Positions 7,204 to 16,316 of a stretch of 36,179 nt of DNA are shown here, piece after piece (the first letter of the stretch is position 1; every line of letters starts with the position of its first letter). Origin of the DNA: a virus; IMG/VR virus record IMGVR_UViG_3300017527_000439, positions 1 to 36,179 of that record; one strand, given 5' to 3'. The notes beneath the pieces were generated by a model. That model searched no databases. It worked only from the letters and a program-made list of their open reading frames with translations, and had not been told where the DNA came from. Both the position numbers and the translations under genes were made by a program.

Positions 7204-10200
7204 TGGCAAGGGATCATAGATTAGAAATTATTCTGGCGGCCAAAGATATTTCTGGAAAGACTTTTCAGAAATTCCAAGGCAGAATTAATAAGTTAACCAA
7301 GTCTGTTTTTTCACTCCACGGGGCTTTTGTGACTCTGGCCGGTGGATACGGTCTGCAGATGGTAGCTCGCGGGTTTTGGGATACCGGCATTAAGATGGAG
7401 CAGATGACCAGGGCGTTGAATGCTGCCACTGGATCTGCAGAAGCTGGCGCGGATGCCATGAAATATCTGCGGTTTGAAAGTGAACGGTTGGGTCTGATTT
7501 TTATTGATCAAGTGGATGCATTCGTAAAGCTGGCTGCCGCTGCAAAAAACACCGCGATGGAAGGTGAGGGGGTTCGCCAAATTTTCACAGCGGTAGCAGA
7601 AGCCTCTACGGTCATGCAGCTTTCCGGCGACAGCGCCCGTGGAGCCATATACGCCTTACAACAGATGATTTCTAAAGGAAAAGTGAGCGCCGAAGAGCTG
7701 CGGAGGCAGCTAGGAGATCGTCTTCCGGGTGCGTTTCAACTGGCAGCACAGGCTGCAGGGGTAACTACGGGTGAGCTTGATCGGATGTTGAAAGCTGGAG
7801 AACTTATATCCGAAGAATTTCTGCCAAAATTTGCTCTTGAAATTCGGAAAAGGTTTTCAGGGGATGCTACTGAGGCGGCAACCACGCTACAGGCGAATGT
7901 TCATCGTTTAAAAAATTCCTGGGTTGATCTTCAGAAAAAGTTTATGGATTCCGGTGCGACTGCAGAACTGACAGAGCAGATTATTAAATTAACAAAGAGT
8001 ATTGAGGTGTGGCTAAAGGATAACGATGCGCTTATAGAGCAAAGGATTCCTGAGTACATAAAAGAGATAAAAGAAGCCTTAAAAGGACTGTATGATTTTG
8101 CAATCACGATAGACTCAAAATCTTTGGGCTTTGGCGTGCTTGGGTGGGCGTTATTTGGCCCTGGTGGTGCGCTGGCCTTTTTTGATATTTCCCGGCGTAT
8201 GACCCAAGTGAAAGAGGACATCGATAAAGGCACTTTTGATCAAAATGCGGGAAAGCGCACCATGGCACAAATGCTCATGGATTGGTTTGTTGGCAGCGAG
8301 TATCAACAGGCAATATACAATCTCGACAAATTGAATAAAAAGATAGATGAGTATAACACACGCATACACGATATAGATGAAAGAGGTGGTGTGGGTTTTA
8401 CCGCAACACTGCAGGAAAAGCTGAATGACCTTATAAAGCAGCGAGATGCCTTAGAACAGAAAATAATTGGCAATATAGGCAAGATATATGATCTGGGAGA
8501 AAAGCAGATCAAACAAACCAAAGCACAATTGACGATTTTATCTGGCCCATATGCTGACAATCTGGACTACCTTATTGCAACTGTTTTAGAGTTTGAAAAT
8601 GCATGGGAGAGAATAGCCGAAGGTCCGATGCTTGAGTACCTTGGAATCTTGAAAGACATTGTTGATATAACTGATCTGTATGCAGATGCCTGGAAAAAAA
8701 TAGATGGTATAGGCATGGCTGCACAATCTGAATTCGGGCCGTTTGACCTTTCAGGTTTAGAAGAGATGGACGCCGCTGCAAGCGAAGTCATTGATCTTTG
8801 GGAGAACACGCGAGACACCATACAAGATTCAATTGCCGGTTCTCTGTCAAGTGTCATGCGCGGAGAGTTTGAAAGTGTAAGTGATTTGTTTCAAAATCTT
8901 CTTGATAATATGCTTAGTGCTTGGTCGTCTATGGTTGCCCAAATGATAATGCAGGGCAAGGCCCTCAAGGGCATGAGCCTTGTGGATTCAATCGGGACCA
9001 TGGCCGGGGCCGGGGCCATCCTGGGGATTGGTTCCTATATGATCAATGAATCACAGAAGCAGTCGAGAACTGAAAAATTTTGGGAGGAGTATGCTGCCAG
9101 GATAAAAAAAGCCGAAGAACAGGCCAGAAGTTTGTCTGACACAATAGCATCTTTTGAATTGTCTGAGTTGGATTATGCTCTCTATCAGGTCAATGAAAAA
9201 TATAAAGAACAAATTGATCTTGCAAAAGAGGTCGGGACTTCAATGGAGCTGGTTGGTAAGGCCATGTATCATGCGCTTCAGGCCGCCGCTGAAAGTTCAA
9301 TGGGTGGCCATACGCGATTGATTGGCAGGGCAAAAAGTTGGATTCAGGGTGTGGAGCGCAAAGAGTGGGGTGTAGACGAATATCTGAAAGAGCTTGGCAA
9401 TATAGGTAACAGTATCTCGGCACTCGACAAGGACTCTTCTGATTATTATGAAAAGTCGCTGATTCTATATGAGGATCAATTTAATGTTTTAATGTCAATT
9501 GATGGGCTTTTAGGCGAACAGGTTGATTTAACAAAAAGACAAATTTCAGACATCGATGCCCAGATTGGATCTATTGACGATATGATATTTCGATTATCGT
9601 CTGCTGGTGACCTTGCGGCAGTTCAAAGCATGGAAGGATTTCAAGGCAGGTTCGATGAGCTTTTTGGTGCGGGAGATGTTGCAGGGCTTCTTAGTTTTAT
9701 TCCGAGCTATTTAAATTTTTCCGGGGCATACGGAAACTCTAACCAGGGTGTTGTTGATTATATAACAGAAATGCTTTTAGAGCTTAAGGGCAGCCTATTT
9801 GAAGAGAAAGATGCCCTAACATTAGCATTAGGGGCGTTAGACGATACGGTTGATGCCAACACCACCGCAACAAGCGTAAATACTTCGTCGCTTATTGTAA
9901 ATACGTCTGCTCTTATTGAATCTGTTGCGGCTCTGGTTGGCAGCTTGGAGAAAGACAGAAAAAAGGCCCTTGTTACCGCATGGACTGCAAATAGTCCTAT
10001 GTCTCTTGGTTATGATCAGCCAGGGGTTTCTACTGGGGCCGCCGGTTCTGGTTCTGCCTGGTATCCAGCAACACAGCCCCAACATGCGTGGAGGGTTGCC
10101 ACTGAAGGGGATTATGCCGGCTACTCTGTTAGCGGAACCTGGGCAAGTGAAATGTCTGATTGGACAGGGTTAATGTCCGGTTGGTTGGCAACTGTTCCCC

Positions 10201-10631
10201 AAAATGCCGGGTTAAATTATGGCGCGATAAATTACTTTGTGAAGTGGCTTGAAAAAATACCAACTCATGAATCAGGCTTTCCTGCGGGTGGTGGTCCGTG
10301 GGACCCTCCAACCTATAATAACGCATGGTCAAATTGGCTTACCGGCAGACCAGAATTTACATTATATTCCAGGGGTGGATTGACTTCTGGGATGTCACTC
10401 GCCGGAGAATACGGGCCGGAATGGGTCATTCCAACATATGAGCCGCAGAGATCAAAATTTTTATCAGATGTTGGTGTTGATCCTGAAACGATTGGCAGGT
10501 CGATTGCAGGACACTTAGCTCCATTACTTACCGGTAACGAGATTCACATTTCAGTTGATGGCCGTGAAATAGCTCATGTTGTTGATCGTCAACTTGCGAT
10601 AAACAGGGACGAATTTAGGAATTTAAACTAA
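7203..10631 (+). CDS. tail tape measure protein
   Basis: At 1142 residues this is the expected long protein whose length sets tail length. Residues ~50-260 match the tape measure domain seen in lambda-type phages: T-G-S-A-E-A-G-A-D-A-M, ISKGKVSAEELRRQLGDRLP and AGELISEEFLPKFA are hallmark stretches. The middle is helical with coiled-coil character. A hydrophobic patch near DSIGTMAGAGAILGIGSYMI (about residues 595-614) could be a membrane-active segment. The C-terminus (SRGGLTSGMSLAGEYGPEWV...DGREIAHVVDRQL) is typical of tape measure ends. It follows the chaperone pair and overlaps the next gene at ATGA-like spacing. Confidence 0.92.
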   Translation: MARDHRLEIILAAKDISGKTFQKFQGRINKLTKSVFSLHGAFVTLAGGYGLQMVARGFWDTGIKMEQMTRALNAATGSAEAGADAMKYLRFESERLGLIFIDQVDAFVKLAAAAKNTAMEGEGVRQIFTAVAEASTVMQLSGDSARGAIYALQQMISKGKVSAEELRRQLGDRLPGAFQLAAQAAGVTTGELDRMLKAGELISEEFLPKFALEIRKRFSGDATEAATTLQANVHRLKNSWVDLQKKFMDSGATAELTEQIIKLTKSIEVWLKDNDALIEQRIPEYIKEIKEALKGLYDFAITIDSKSLGFGVLGWALFGPGGALAFFDISRRMTQVKEDIDKGTFDQNAGKRTMAQMLMDWFVGSEYQQAIYNLDKLNKKIDEYNTRIHDIDERGGVGFTATLQEKLNDLIKQRDALEQKIIGNIGKIYDLGEKQIKQTKAQLTILSGPYADNLDYLIATVLEFENAWERIAEGPMLEYLGILKDIVDITDLYADAWKKIDGIGMAAQSEFGPFDLSGLEEMDAAASEVIDLWENTRDTIQDSIAGSLSSVMRGEFESVSDLFQNLLDNMLSAWSSMVAQMIMQGKALKGMSLVDSIGTMAGAGAILGIGSYMINESQKQSRTEKFWEEYAARIKKAEEQARSLSDTIASFELSELDYALYQVNEKYKEQIDLAKEVGTSMELVGKAMYHALQAAAESSMGGHTRLIGRAKSWIQGVERKEWGVDEYLKELGNIGNSISALDKDSSDYYEKSLILYEDQFNVLMSIDGLLGEQVDLTKRQISDIDAQIGSIDDMIFRLSSAGDLAAVQSMEGFQGRFDELFGAGDVAGLLSFIPSYLNFSGAYGNSNQGVVDYITEMLLELKGSLFEEKDALTLALGALDDTVDANTTATSVNTSSLIVNTSALIESVAALVGSLEKDRKKALVTAWTANSPMSLGYDQPGVSTGAAGSGSAWYPATQPQHAWRVATEGDYAGYSVSGTWASEMSDWTGLMSGWLATVPQNAGLNYGAINYFVKWLEKIPTHESGFPAGGGPWDPPTYNNAWSNWLTGRPEFTLYSRGGLTSGMSLAGEYGPEWVIPTYEPQRSKFLSDVGVDPETIGRSIAGHLAPLLTGNEIHISVDGREIAHVVDRQLAINRDEFRNLN

Positions 10632-12244
10632 TGAGCAATTGGACACTAAAAGAAGCTAGCATCGATAATATAGTTTTGTGTGGCGTAAGAGTTACTGATT
10701 TAATCGGATTAGTTTTTTCGGGTAATGATGGGAAAATATACAAAACAGAAGATGGTGGTGTAGCCTGGACTAAAGTTAAAGAGCTTGGAAATGAATCTCC
10801 GGTTCAGACCTATATTCGATCTGCTACGCTTGTTGATACAGATATCATTATTTGTGGTTCGCAACCAGATATGCAGATATGGAAGTCGAGTGATGGTGGT
10901 GATACATGGACAATGAAACAGGACATATCTCTACATGCCTCATTCAATTATGATAATTTTGGGGGAACAAGTTTTGTGCTTGGTGAGGCTGTTACCTGGA
11001 ACGCAGGAGCAGATTCAGGCATCGTTGTGGCTTGTTCTAATGGCAATCCAACAGGCACTATGACAATAGCAATAGGATCTACGTCTGCGGCTACAGAAAA
11101 TAACGATTCTATTTCGGCTGCAGGAAGTGGGGCCTCATGTGATGTGAATGGCAGTATGACTTGGGAAACTGATGATTCCATTTTTTCTATGTGTACTGTT
11201 AATCCAAATGGTGCGAGTTCAATTTGTTTGTTGGGTACGGGTTCTGATGATGCTCAAATGTTTCGTTCAACAGATGCGGGGGACACTTGGTTGCCTGTGA
11301 CAATTGCGACAGCATCTGTAAGAATTAATGATATTAAAACGGTTTATGAACATGCGACAAACGGTGTTGTTTTGGCATCTGAGTATTCAACTTGTAAAAT
11401 TTGGAGGAGTACGGATTCTGGTGCGACATGGACAATGATAGAGGATATTGCGAGTGAGTCTAGGGTTTATTTTGCTGTAATGAAACAGAATGCAACAACA
11501 GGTGTAATTGTAGCCGCAGCTACAGGATCAGCAGAAATTTGGAGGAGTACGGATTCTGGTGCGACATGGACAAGAATTTCAAGTTTTTCAGGATATACCC
11601 ATCCATACAGCATATGTGTTATGTCTGAAAATGCAGTCATGGTTGCTTTACAAAATAGTGGAACTCTTGCCGCTGCGATATTTAAAAGTGTTGATCAAGG
11701 ATTAACATGGAGCCAAATTAACGATATTCTTGAGATTGAAGATACTACTGATAGTCGCTATTGGAGAATGCTTGTAAGGCTGTCAGATTCTAACTATATT
11801 GGTGGGGGATCTCTTGGAGATATTTATCTCTGGCAATTCACCGGCACCCCCGGTGATTACCTTGGATGGGTTGCCCCAGACAATGAAGAAATTCTCAGCC
11901 TTGCGCCGCATGAGGTTTTGTTCACGGAACCTATCCGACGCCAGGTTACATATACATTCGATGATACATCCGATGTGATAATTTCGTTAGATGACAGCTA
12001 TACGTTTTACGCCGACATTCAGTGGAATTTAATTTCGGCCGCGAATAGTGGTGTCGTGTCTGATTTTTATTATTCACCAGACAAGGGTGACGGGATCGCA
12101 AAGAGTTTTCTTTTTACCCACCCGGAAGACGGGTACACATACACGGTTCGGTTCGTCGCCGGACCCGGCAAAAGTCTTTATCCCGCAGGAAGACATACCA
12201 TTCCTGCCAGGCTAAAAATATTGGGGATTTACAATGGCGCATAG
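10631..12244 (+). CDS. distal tail protein with N-terminal Asp-box propeller
   Basis: A 537-residue protein. Residues 1-405 contain about six Asp-boxes (S-x-D-x-G-x-T-W) near 39, 86, 213, 260, 306 and 353, spaced 46-47 residues where regular; these mark blades of a sialidase/BNR-type beta-propeller. An inserted beta domain (105-205; GxSFVLGEAVTW...NPTGTM) separates blades two and three. Residues ~410-537 (YLGWVAPDNEEILSLAPHEV...AGRHTIPARLKILGIYNG) look like a distal tail / minor tail protein end. The gene stands between tape measure and tail hub, where a Dit or gpM/L-like protein is expected. The propeller may be a sugar-binding or spacer module; no sialidase catalytic set is evident. Confidence 0.65.
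   Translation: MSNWTLKEASIDNIVLCGVRVTDLIGLVFSGNDGKIYKTEDGGVAWTKVKELGNESPVQTYIRSATLVDTDIIICGSQPDMQIWKSSDGGDTWTMKQDISLHASFNYDNFGGTSFVLGEAVTWNAGADSGIVVACSNGNPTGTMTIAIGSTSAATENNDSISAAGSGASCDVNGSMTWETDDSIFSMCTVNPNGASSICLLGTGSDDAQMFRSTDAGDTWLPVTIATASVRINDIKTVYEHATNGVVLASEYSTCKIWRSTDSGATWTMIEDIASESRVYFAVMKQNATTGVIVAAATGSAEIWRSTDSGATWTRISSFSGYTHPYSICVMSENAVMVALQNSGTLAAAIFKSVDQGLTWSQINDILEIEDTTDSRYWRMLVRLSDSNYIGGGSLGDIYLWQFTGTPGDYLGWVAPDNEEILSLAPHEVLFTEPIRRQVTYTFDDTSDVIISLDDSYTFYADIQWNLISAANSGVVSDFYYSPDKGDGIAKSFLFTHPEDGYTYTVRFVAGPGKSLYPAGRHTIPARLKILGIYNGA
11397..11573 (+). repeat. 39-bp exact direct repeat, 138-bp period, in propeller gene
   Basis: The 39 bases at 11397-11435 recur without change at 11535-11573. 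The period of 138 bases equals 46 codons, one blade, and the repeat codes for I-W-R-S-T-D-S-G-A-T-W-T. The other Asp-boxes in the gene are diverged at the DNA level, so this pair is a recent duplication or gene conversion between blades four and five. Confidence 0.9.
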
Positions 12245-15200
12245 CTTTAACGCAGCTCAAGACGCAATACTCGCGCAAACCAACATGACTCCAACGTGGC
12301 TGTTTGAGACAAGCGGAGAGTATTGGTCTACCAAGGCGTACACATATAGTTCCCAGGACTATGATGCCAAGGTTATCCCTGAATCATTCGCCGGTATAAA
12401 GCTGACTCGCTCAAAGTCAGAGCATGGGGTCCAGACGCCGGATAAATTCACATTTACGATTGAAAATAAAGACCGGGTGTTGGCCGAGTCGGATTTTCAA
12501 ACCACCGGGGTTTTTAACGCTTTAACTGTAAAGCTGCTTTATGACGGCACTCTCTTTCTGACATGGACGTTCAAGATTACCCGAGTCGATGATGTCGATG
12601 AAACCTTGATTATTTATTGTGGCGATTATTTAACGCAATATCTTGAAGGCTCATGGCCAAATACTGAATTATTCACCGCCCTGGCACCGGACGACACGGG
12701 AGAGCATCCCTATTGTGTGCCAGTGGTGTTTGGTACTGCTTTTATTCCGACGCCATCTCTGTTCATCTCAGCCGACGACAGGTACTATATTTTAAGCGCA
12801 TCGGCATTGGGTACGACTTGGACCGTGGACGAAGTGAGATCCCCGAGAGATTGGGGCGGGTCATCCACATGGACATCAACAGATTACACGTTTACGAACG
12901 CTGAGAAGGCAATCAACGGCACGAATTACCGGGTATACCAACCGTTCATTGCCGGCGATGGAAACGATTCTGCGGGGTTCTGGTACTCAGGCAATAGGTT
13001 TTTAGCGCCATTGACGAAGTTTTCTGTCTCTGGTGGTTCCCCGGATATGTCCACCATGACGGATTTCGCCGATGTGCTTGAATATATCTTAGAGGACATG
13101 GGCGTACCTTCGGCCCGGATCGACAGCGCCGGCACATTCGCGACAGCACAGGGTGAAATTACGGCCGAGACATTGACTTTCAATTACGGGTTCTTTCAGC
13201 ATCAAGACAGACAAGCGGTGATTGCTAATATCCTGAACGCCTGTAACTGTTACATTTCAGTCACCGATAAGATTGAAATGCATTGGTATGACAACACTTC
13301 GCAGATGACCTTGACCGACGAAGACGTTAAAAACTTCAAAGTTGTTTCCAGCGCCACCGCGACAATTTATGACGGTGCCTATGTTGCATTTCAGGAATCC
13401 GGCGAACCCCAGGATGAGCTGACAAAATATGCGGTTGCGGCAGATAATTCCAGTTATTCAAATATTTCAAGCGATACGCTGAATATTCCGTATTATACTA
13501 ACGATCAGAAAGCCGTCCGGGCTTGTCAGTTGTGGCAACAGAGAAAATGGTACGGGGATAAAAAATTCTCGTTTGACGGAAAGCCGGCGCAGATAGAATT
13601 AATGCCGGATGACACGATTACAATTAATCAGGGAAGATATGGTGGCAGCTATACTGCCCTGGTAGACTCGATTTATATTGATCAGCTTGGAATGCCGCAC
13701 ATAACTATCTTGCGACTCGATACGACTGTTGAGAATTTTGACACCAACACCCCGAGTAATATGACGTTTGTGGCAGACGATACGACAATTCCATGGACTG
13801 CCGGCGAACCCATGGCCCTGCCAACAGATCAATATCTGGTGGGGTATTGGCCTTTAGACGACGGCCCAAATGCTGCAAAGGCTTTTGATCGTTCAAAATA
13901 TGGCAATCACGGCACTATGTATAGCTTGGCCGATTGGGTGGCGGGTGTCGCCGGGCAGTGCCCAGATTTTGATGGAAGCGCCGATTATATATCGGTTCCT
14001 GATGATGATGACCTCGATAGTATAAAAACTTTTGTTTGCTGGTTTTATCCTCCTTCAGAAATGTCCGCTGGCGGAGCATATCATCGAACGATCGTTAATA
14101 AATATTACGAAGGCAGACAACACGGTTTGGTTTTATGGGATTATACTACACCTGATGAAATAAGAATCTATTTTACCGATTCAACAAATTCAATGTCAAT
14201 TGCTTCATATGGTATCCCCGCTTATGGTAAATGGTATCATGTTGCTGGAGTGTTTAATTCGGACAATAAGTCAGAACTTTTTATAAATGGGGAGTCTGTA
14301 GATGTAGGCGGTTCAATCAATAATGCGTTAGGGTCAGATGATTATATGTCGGCATACCCACTTTTAATCGGTTCCGGCGATGAATCAAACACTTATTTAG
14401 AGGGGAGGGTTTGCCAGGTCCGGGTTTATGATAGAGCATTATCGGCCGATGAAATCAAGGCGCTTTATATCAGTACGTGTGGCGTTCAAGCCATGTCGGA
14501 TGCGACTCAGATCATAATTGAAGAGGGGTTGACCATCGCTTCAGGCGGTCTGATTCTGAACGCCGGCGGGTATATGAAAACCACCGGGAAAGATGATTAC
14601 GATGATGCCACATCGGGCGTTTACATTGGATACGATAATCCAGATTACTGTATTGGCATCACTGACGGCACAAGCCATTTTCATTTTGGTACGACCGATG
14701 GCTTTTCCATGAAGGTTGGTTCTGGAAAAACTGTTGATATTGACGGCACGATAAACATGGGTGTCGGTGCTGACATTTACATGGAGGCAACGAGTGGCGA
14801 CCGCGCAGTAATTGATTTTGAAGTGGACAATTCAAGGTCTATCAGAATAACGGCAGATCATGACGATGAAAGAATGGCAATTTTTCCGTCCACTGACGAA
14901 CAATGCTTATTTGCTGTCGGTTATGATCAATCTGGAACTGAAAAAAGGTTCAACGAAATACATTTAAGATCATATGAATATTTATGGGCAATTTGCACCT
15001 ATGATAGTACGCATGAGACAAAAATACTACAACACGCTGGAGCAACTTATGACTTGAATACAATCGAAATTCAGGCAGAGTGTGGTAGCGAAGTTGCAGA
15101 AATTACTGTTGGGTTTGGTGATGCAAATACATCAAAGATCCATCTTGATGCTGATGAAAGTTTGATTGAATCTGATATTCTTGAAATTAATCAAGGTGCA

Positions 15201-15860
15201 GCCGATGGTAATATATTGCAGTTTAAAAGTAGTGATGTCAGTCATAGTATGACTACTCAAGCAAGTGCAAGTGTTTACGGTACATTTGCAAAATTAAGCG
15301 CAACTGCTGGTGGTTTAAAAATTCAAGGTTTAAGAGATGACGAATCTGCTGGCGCAGGAGTTAGAATTGTCGGAATAGTGGAAGACCCCGGCCATGGCAC
15401 ATATGGCCCGGTTGAAATAGATACATATGAACATGATGATGGCACAAGCGCAAGAGCTTTAAGTGGAACAGATAAAGTTTTTGTTGTTCGAACAGGAGGA
15501 TCAGCAATTTTCCACATCGATGCTGATGGTGATATTTATTATAATACTGCACATGGTGGCACATATGACGATTACGAAGATATAGATGCTTGCCAGGATC
15601 TTGCCTTGATTGCTGCGGGTGATGAAGATAAAGTCAGTCGATATAATAAAGACGAATTAAAAAATATGGGGCTTGTTTGGATTGAAAACGATGTAATAAC
15701 TGAAAAAGAACAGCTTTTTATCAGCACAAAAAATACAAACATGCTTCAGCTTGGCGCCTTTAGAGAACTGACTGGCATAATGAAAGAATTTATGAAGGAA
15801 CTAAATATTGATTACACGACCATCAAAGATCGTTTTCGTAATAGTCTTGCTGTTGAGTAG
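12234..15860 (+). CDS. tail hub/tip protein with LamG domain and fibre-like C-terminus
   Basis: A 1208-residue protein. Residues 1-~510 have the layout of a baseplate hub or tail-tip attachment protein (W-S-T-K-A-Y-T-Y..., later W-Q-Q-R-K-W-Y-G-D-K-K-F-S-F-D and LMPDDTITINQGRYG). Residues ~533-745 are a LamG/concanavalin A-like domain, a known carbohydrate-binding fold: LVGYWPLDDG...FDGSADYISVPDDDD...GKWYHVAGVFN...QVRVYDRALSADEIKALY. Residues 760-1150 form a repetitive, Gly/Asp/Ser-rich shaft resembling fibres. The last ~60 residues (YNKDELKNMGLVWIEND...) are helical; I see no S74 peptidase motif. It overlaps its upstream neighbour by 11 bases. Host surface binding is inferred. Confidence 0.72.
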   Translation: MAHSFNAAQDAILAQTNMTPTWLFETSGEYWSTKAYTYSSQDYDAKVIPESFAGIKLTRSKSEHGVQTPDKFTFTIENKDRVLAESDFQTTGVFNALTVKLLYDGTLFLTWTFKITRVDDVDETLIIYCGDYLTQYLEGSWPNTELFTALAPDDTGEHPYCVPVVFGTAFIPTPSLFISADDRYYILSASALGTTWTVDEVRSPRDWGGSSTWTSTDYTFTNAEKAINGTNYRVYQPFIAGDGNDSAGFWYSGNRFLAPLTKFSVSGGSPDMSTMTDFADVLEYILEDMGVPSARIDSAGTFATAQGEITAETLTFNYGFFQHQDRQAVIANILNACNCYISVTDKIEMHWYDNTSQMTLTDEDVKNFKVVSSATATIYDGAYVAFQESGEPQDELTKYAVAADNSSYSNISSDTLNIPYYTNDQKAVRACQLWQQRKWYGDKKFSFDGKPAQIELMPDDTITINQGRYGGSYTALVDSIYIDQLGMPHITILRLDTTVENFDTNTPSNMTFVADDTTIPWTAGEPMALPTDQYLVGYWPLDDGPNAAKAFDRSKYGNHGTMYSLADWVAGVAGQCPDFDGSADYISVPDDDDLDSIKTFVCWFYPPSEMSAGGAYHRTIVNKYYEGRQHGLVLWDYTTPDEIRIYFTDSTNSMSIASYGIPAYGKWYHVAGVFNSDNKSELFINGESVDVGGSINNALGSDDYMSAYPLLIGSGDESNTYLEGRVCQVRVYDRALSADEIKALYISTCGVQAMSDATQIIIEEGLTIASGGLILNAGGYMKTTGKDDYDDATSGVYIGYDNPDYCIGITDGTSHFHFGTTDGFSMKVGSGKTVDIDGTINMGVGADIYMEATSGDRAVIDFEVDNSRSIRITADHDDERMAIFPSTDEQCLFAVGYDQSGTEKRFNEIHLRSYEYLWAICTYDSTHETKILQHAGATYDLNTIEIQAECGSEVAEITVGFGDANTSKIHLDADESLIESDILEINQGAADGNILQFKSSDVSHSMTTQASASVYGTFAKLSATAGGLKIQGLRDDESAGAGVRIVGIVEDPGHGTYGPVEIDTYEHDDGTSARALSGTDKVFVVRTGGSAIFHIDADGDIYYNTAHGGTYDDYEDIDACQDLALIAAGDEDKVSRYNKDELKNMGLVWIENDVITEKEQLFISTKNTNMLQLGAFRELTGIMKEFMKELNIDYTTIKDRFRNSLAVE

Positions 15861-16179
15861 CACGGCATACGCGGAACGAGAACCCTGGAGCAAGGAAACC
15901 TATATTTCCTTCGGTACGATGCTGTTCTTTTCAACCATCGACTGTTTGCAAACTTGTCAGATTGCAGAAAACCCGGAGGAGTATCAAGAGGCAAATGCAT
16001 TGCTGGACGATCATCCAAGCACGGGGGAAGTGATAGCATTTATGGTCGGTACAAAATTGCTGATGTACGGGGTATCATTTTTACTGCCAGACAAATGGCG
16101 TATCATGCTTTTCTCTGTGTCAGCGGGTGGTCATGCAGCTTGTGCGTGGCATAACAATGAAGTGGGGATAAGATTCTAA
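15808..16179 (+). CDS. small exported membrane protein near tail/lysis genes
   Basis: A 123-residue protein starting at TTG, with AAGGAA about eight bases upstream. The start lies inside the end of the tail-tip gene (53-base overlap). Residues 1-22 are a clear signal peptide (KIVFVIVLLLSS, cleavage after TAYA). The mature part has two hydrophobic stretches (VIAFMVGTKLLMYGVSFLL and MLFSVSAGGHAACA). This pattern, with signal peptide followed by P-W-S-K-E-T, recalls small unnamed phage membrane proteins often found near lysis or tail genes. The function is unknown. The stop shares a base with the next small gene. Confidence 0.65.
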   Translation: MITRPSKIVFVIVLLLSSTAYAEREPWSKETYISFGTMLFFSTIDCLQTCQIAENPEEYQEANALLDDHPSTGEVIAFMVGTKLLMYGVSFLLPDKWRIMLFSVSAGGHAACAWHNNEVGIRF

Positions 16180-16313
16180 TGGACAAAATTGATATTGAAG
16201 AATTGATAAAGGTGCTTGGCGAAAAGGATCTGGTGATTTTATCGCTTCGCCAGGAGATTAAGAGGCTGAAGAAAGAGGCTGCTCCTGTGATTAAAAATAA
16301 TAAAGTGGAATAA
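16179..16313 (+). CDS. 44-aa coiled-coil protein
   Basis: This gene starts on the TAATG junction with the membrane protein and encodes MDKIDIEELIKVLGEKDLV, then a Lys/Glu helix (LRQEIKRLKKE). The coupled start, helical heptad-like pattern and tight fit before the next gene support it as real. I do not recognise a family. A short helix of this kind could be a trimerisation or partner-binding peptide. Confidence 0.55.
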   Translation: MDKIDIEELIKVLGEKDLVILSLRQEIKRLKKEAAPVIKNNKVE

Positions 16314-16316
16314 TAA

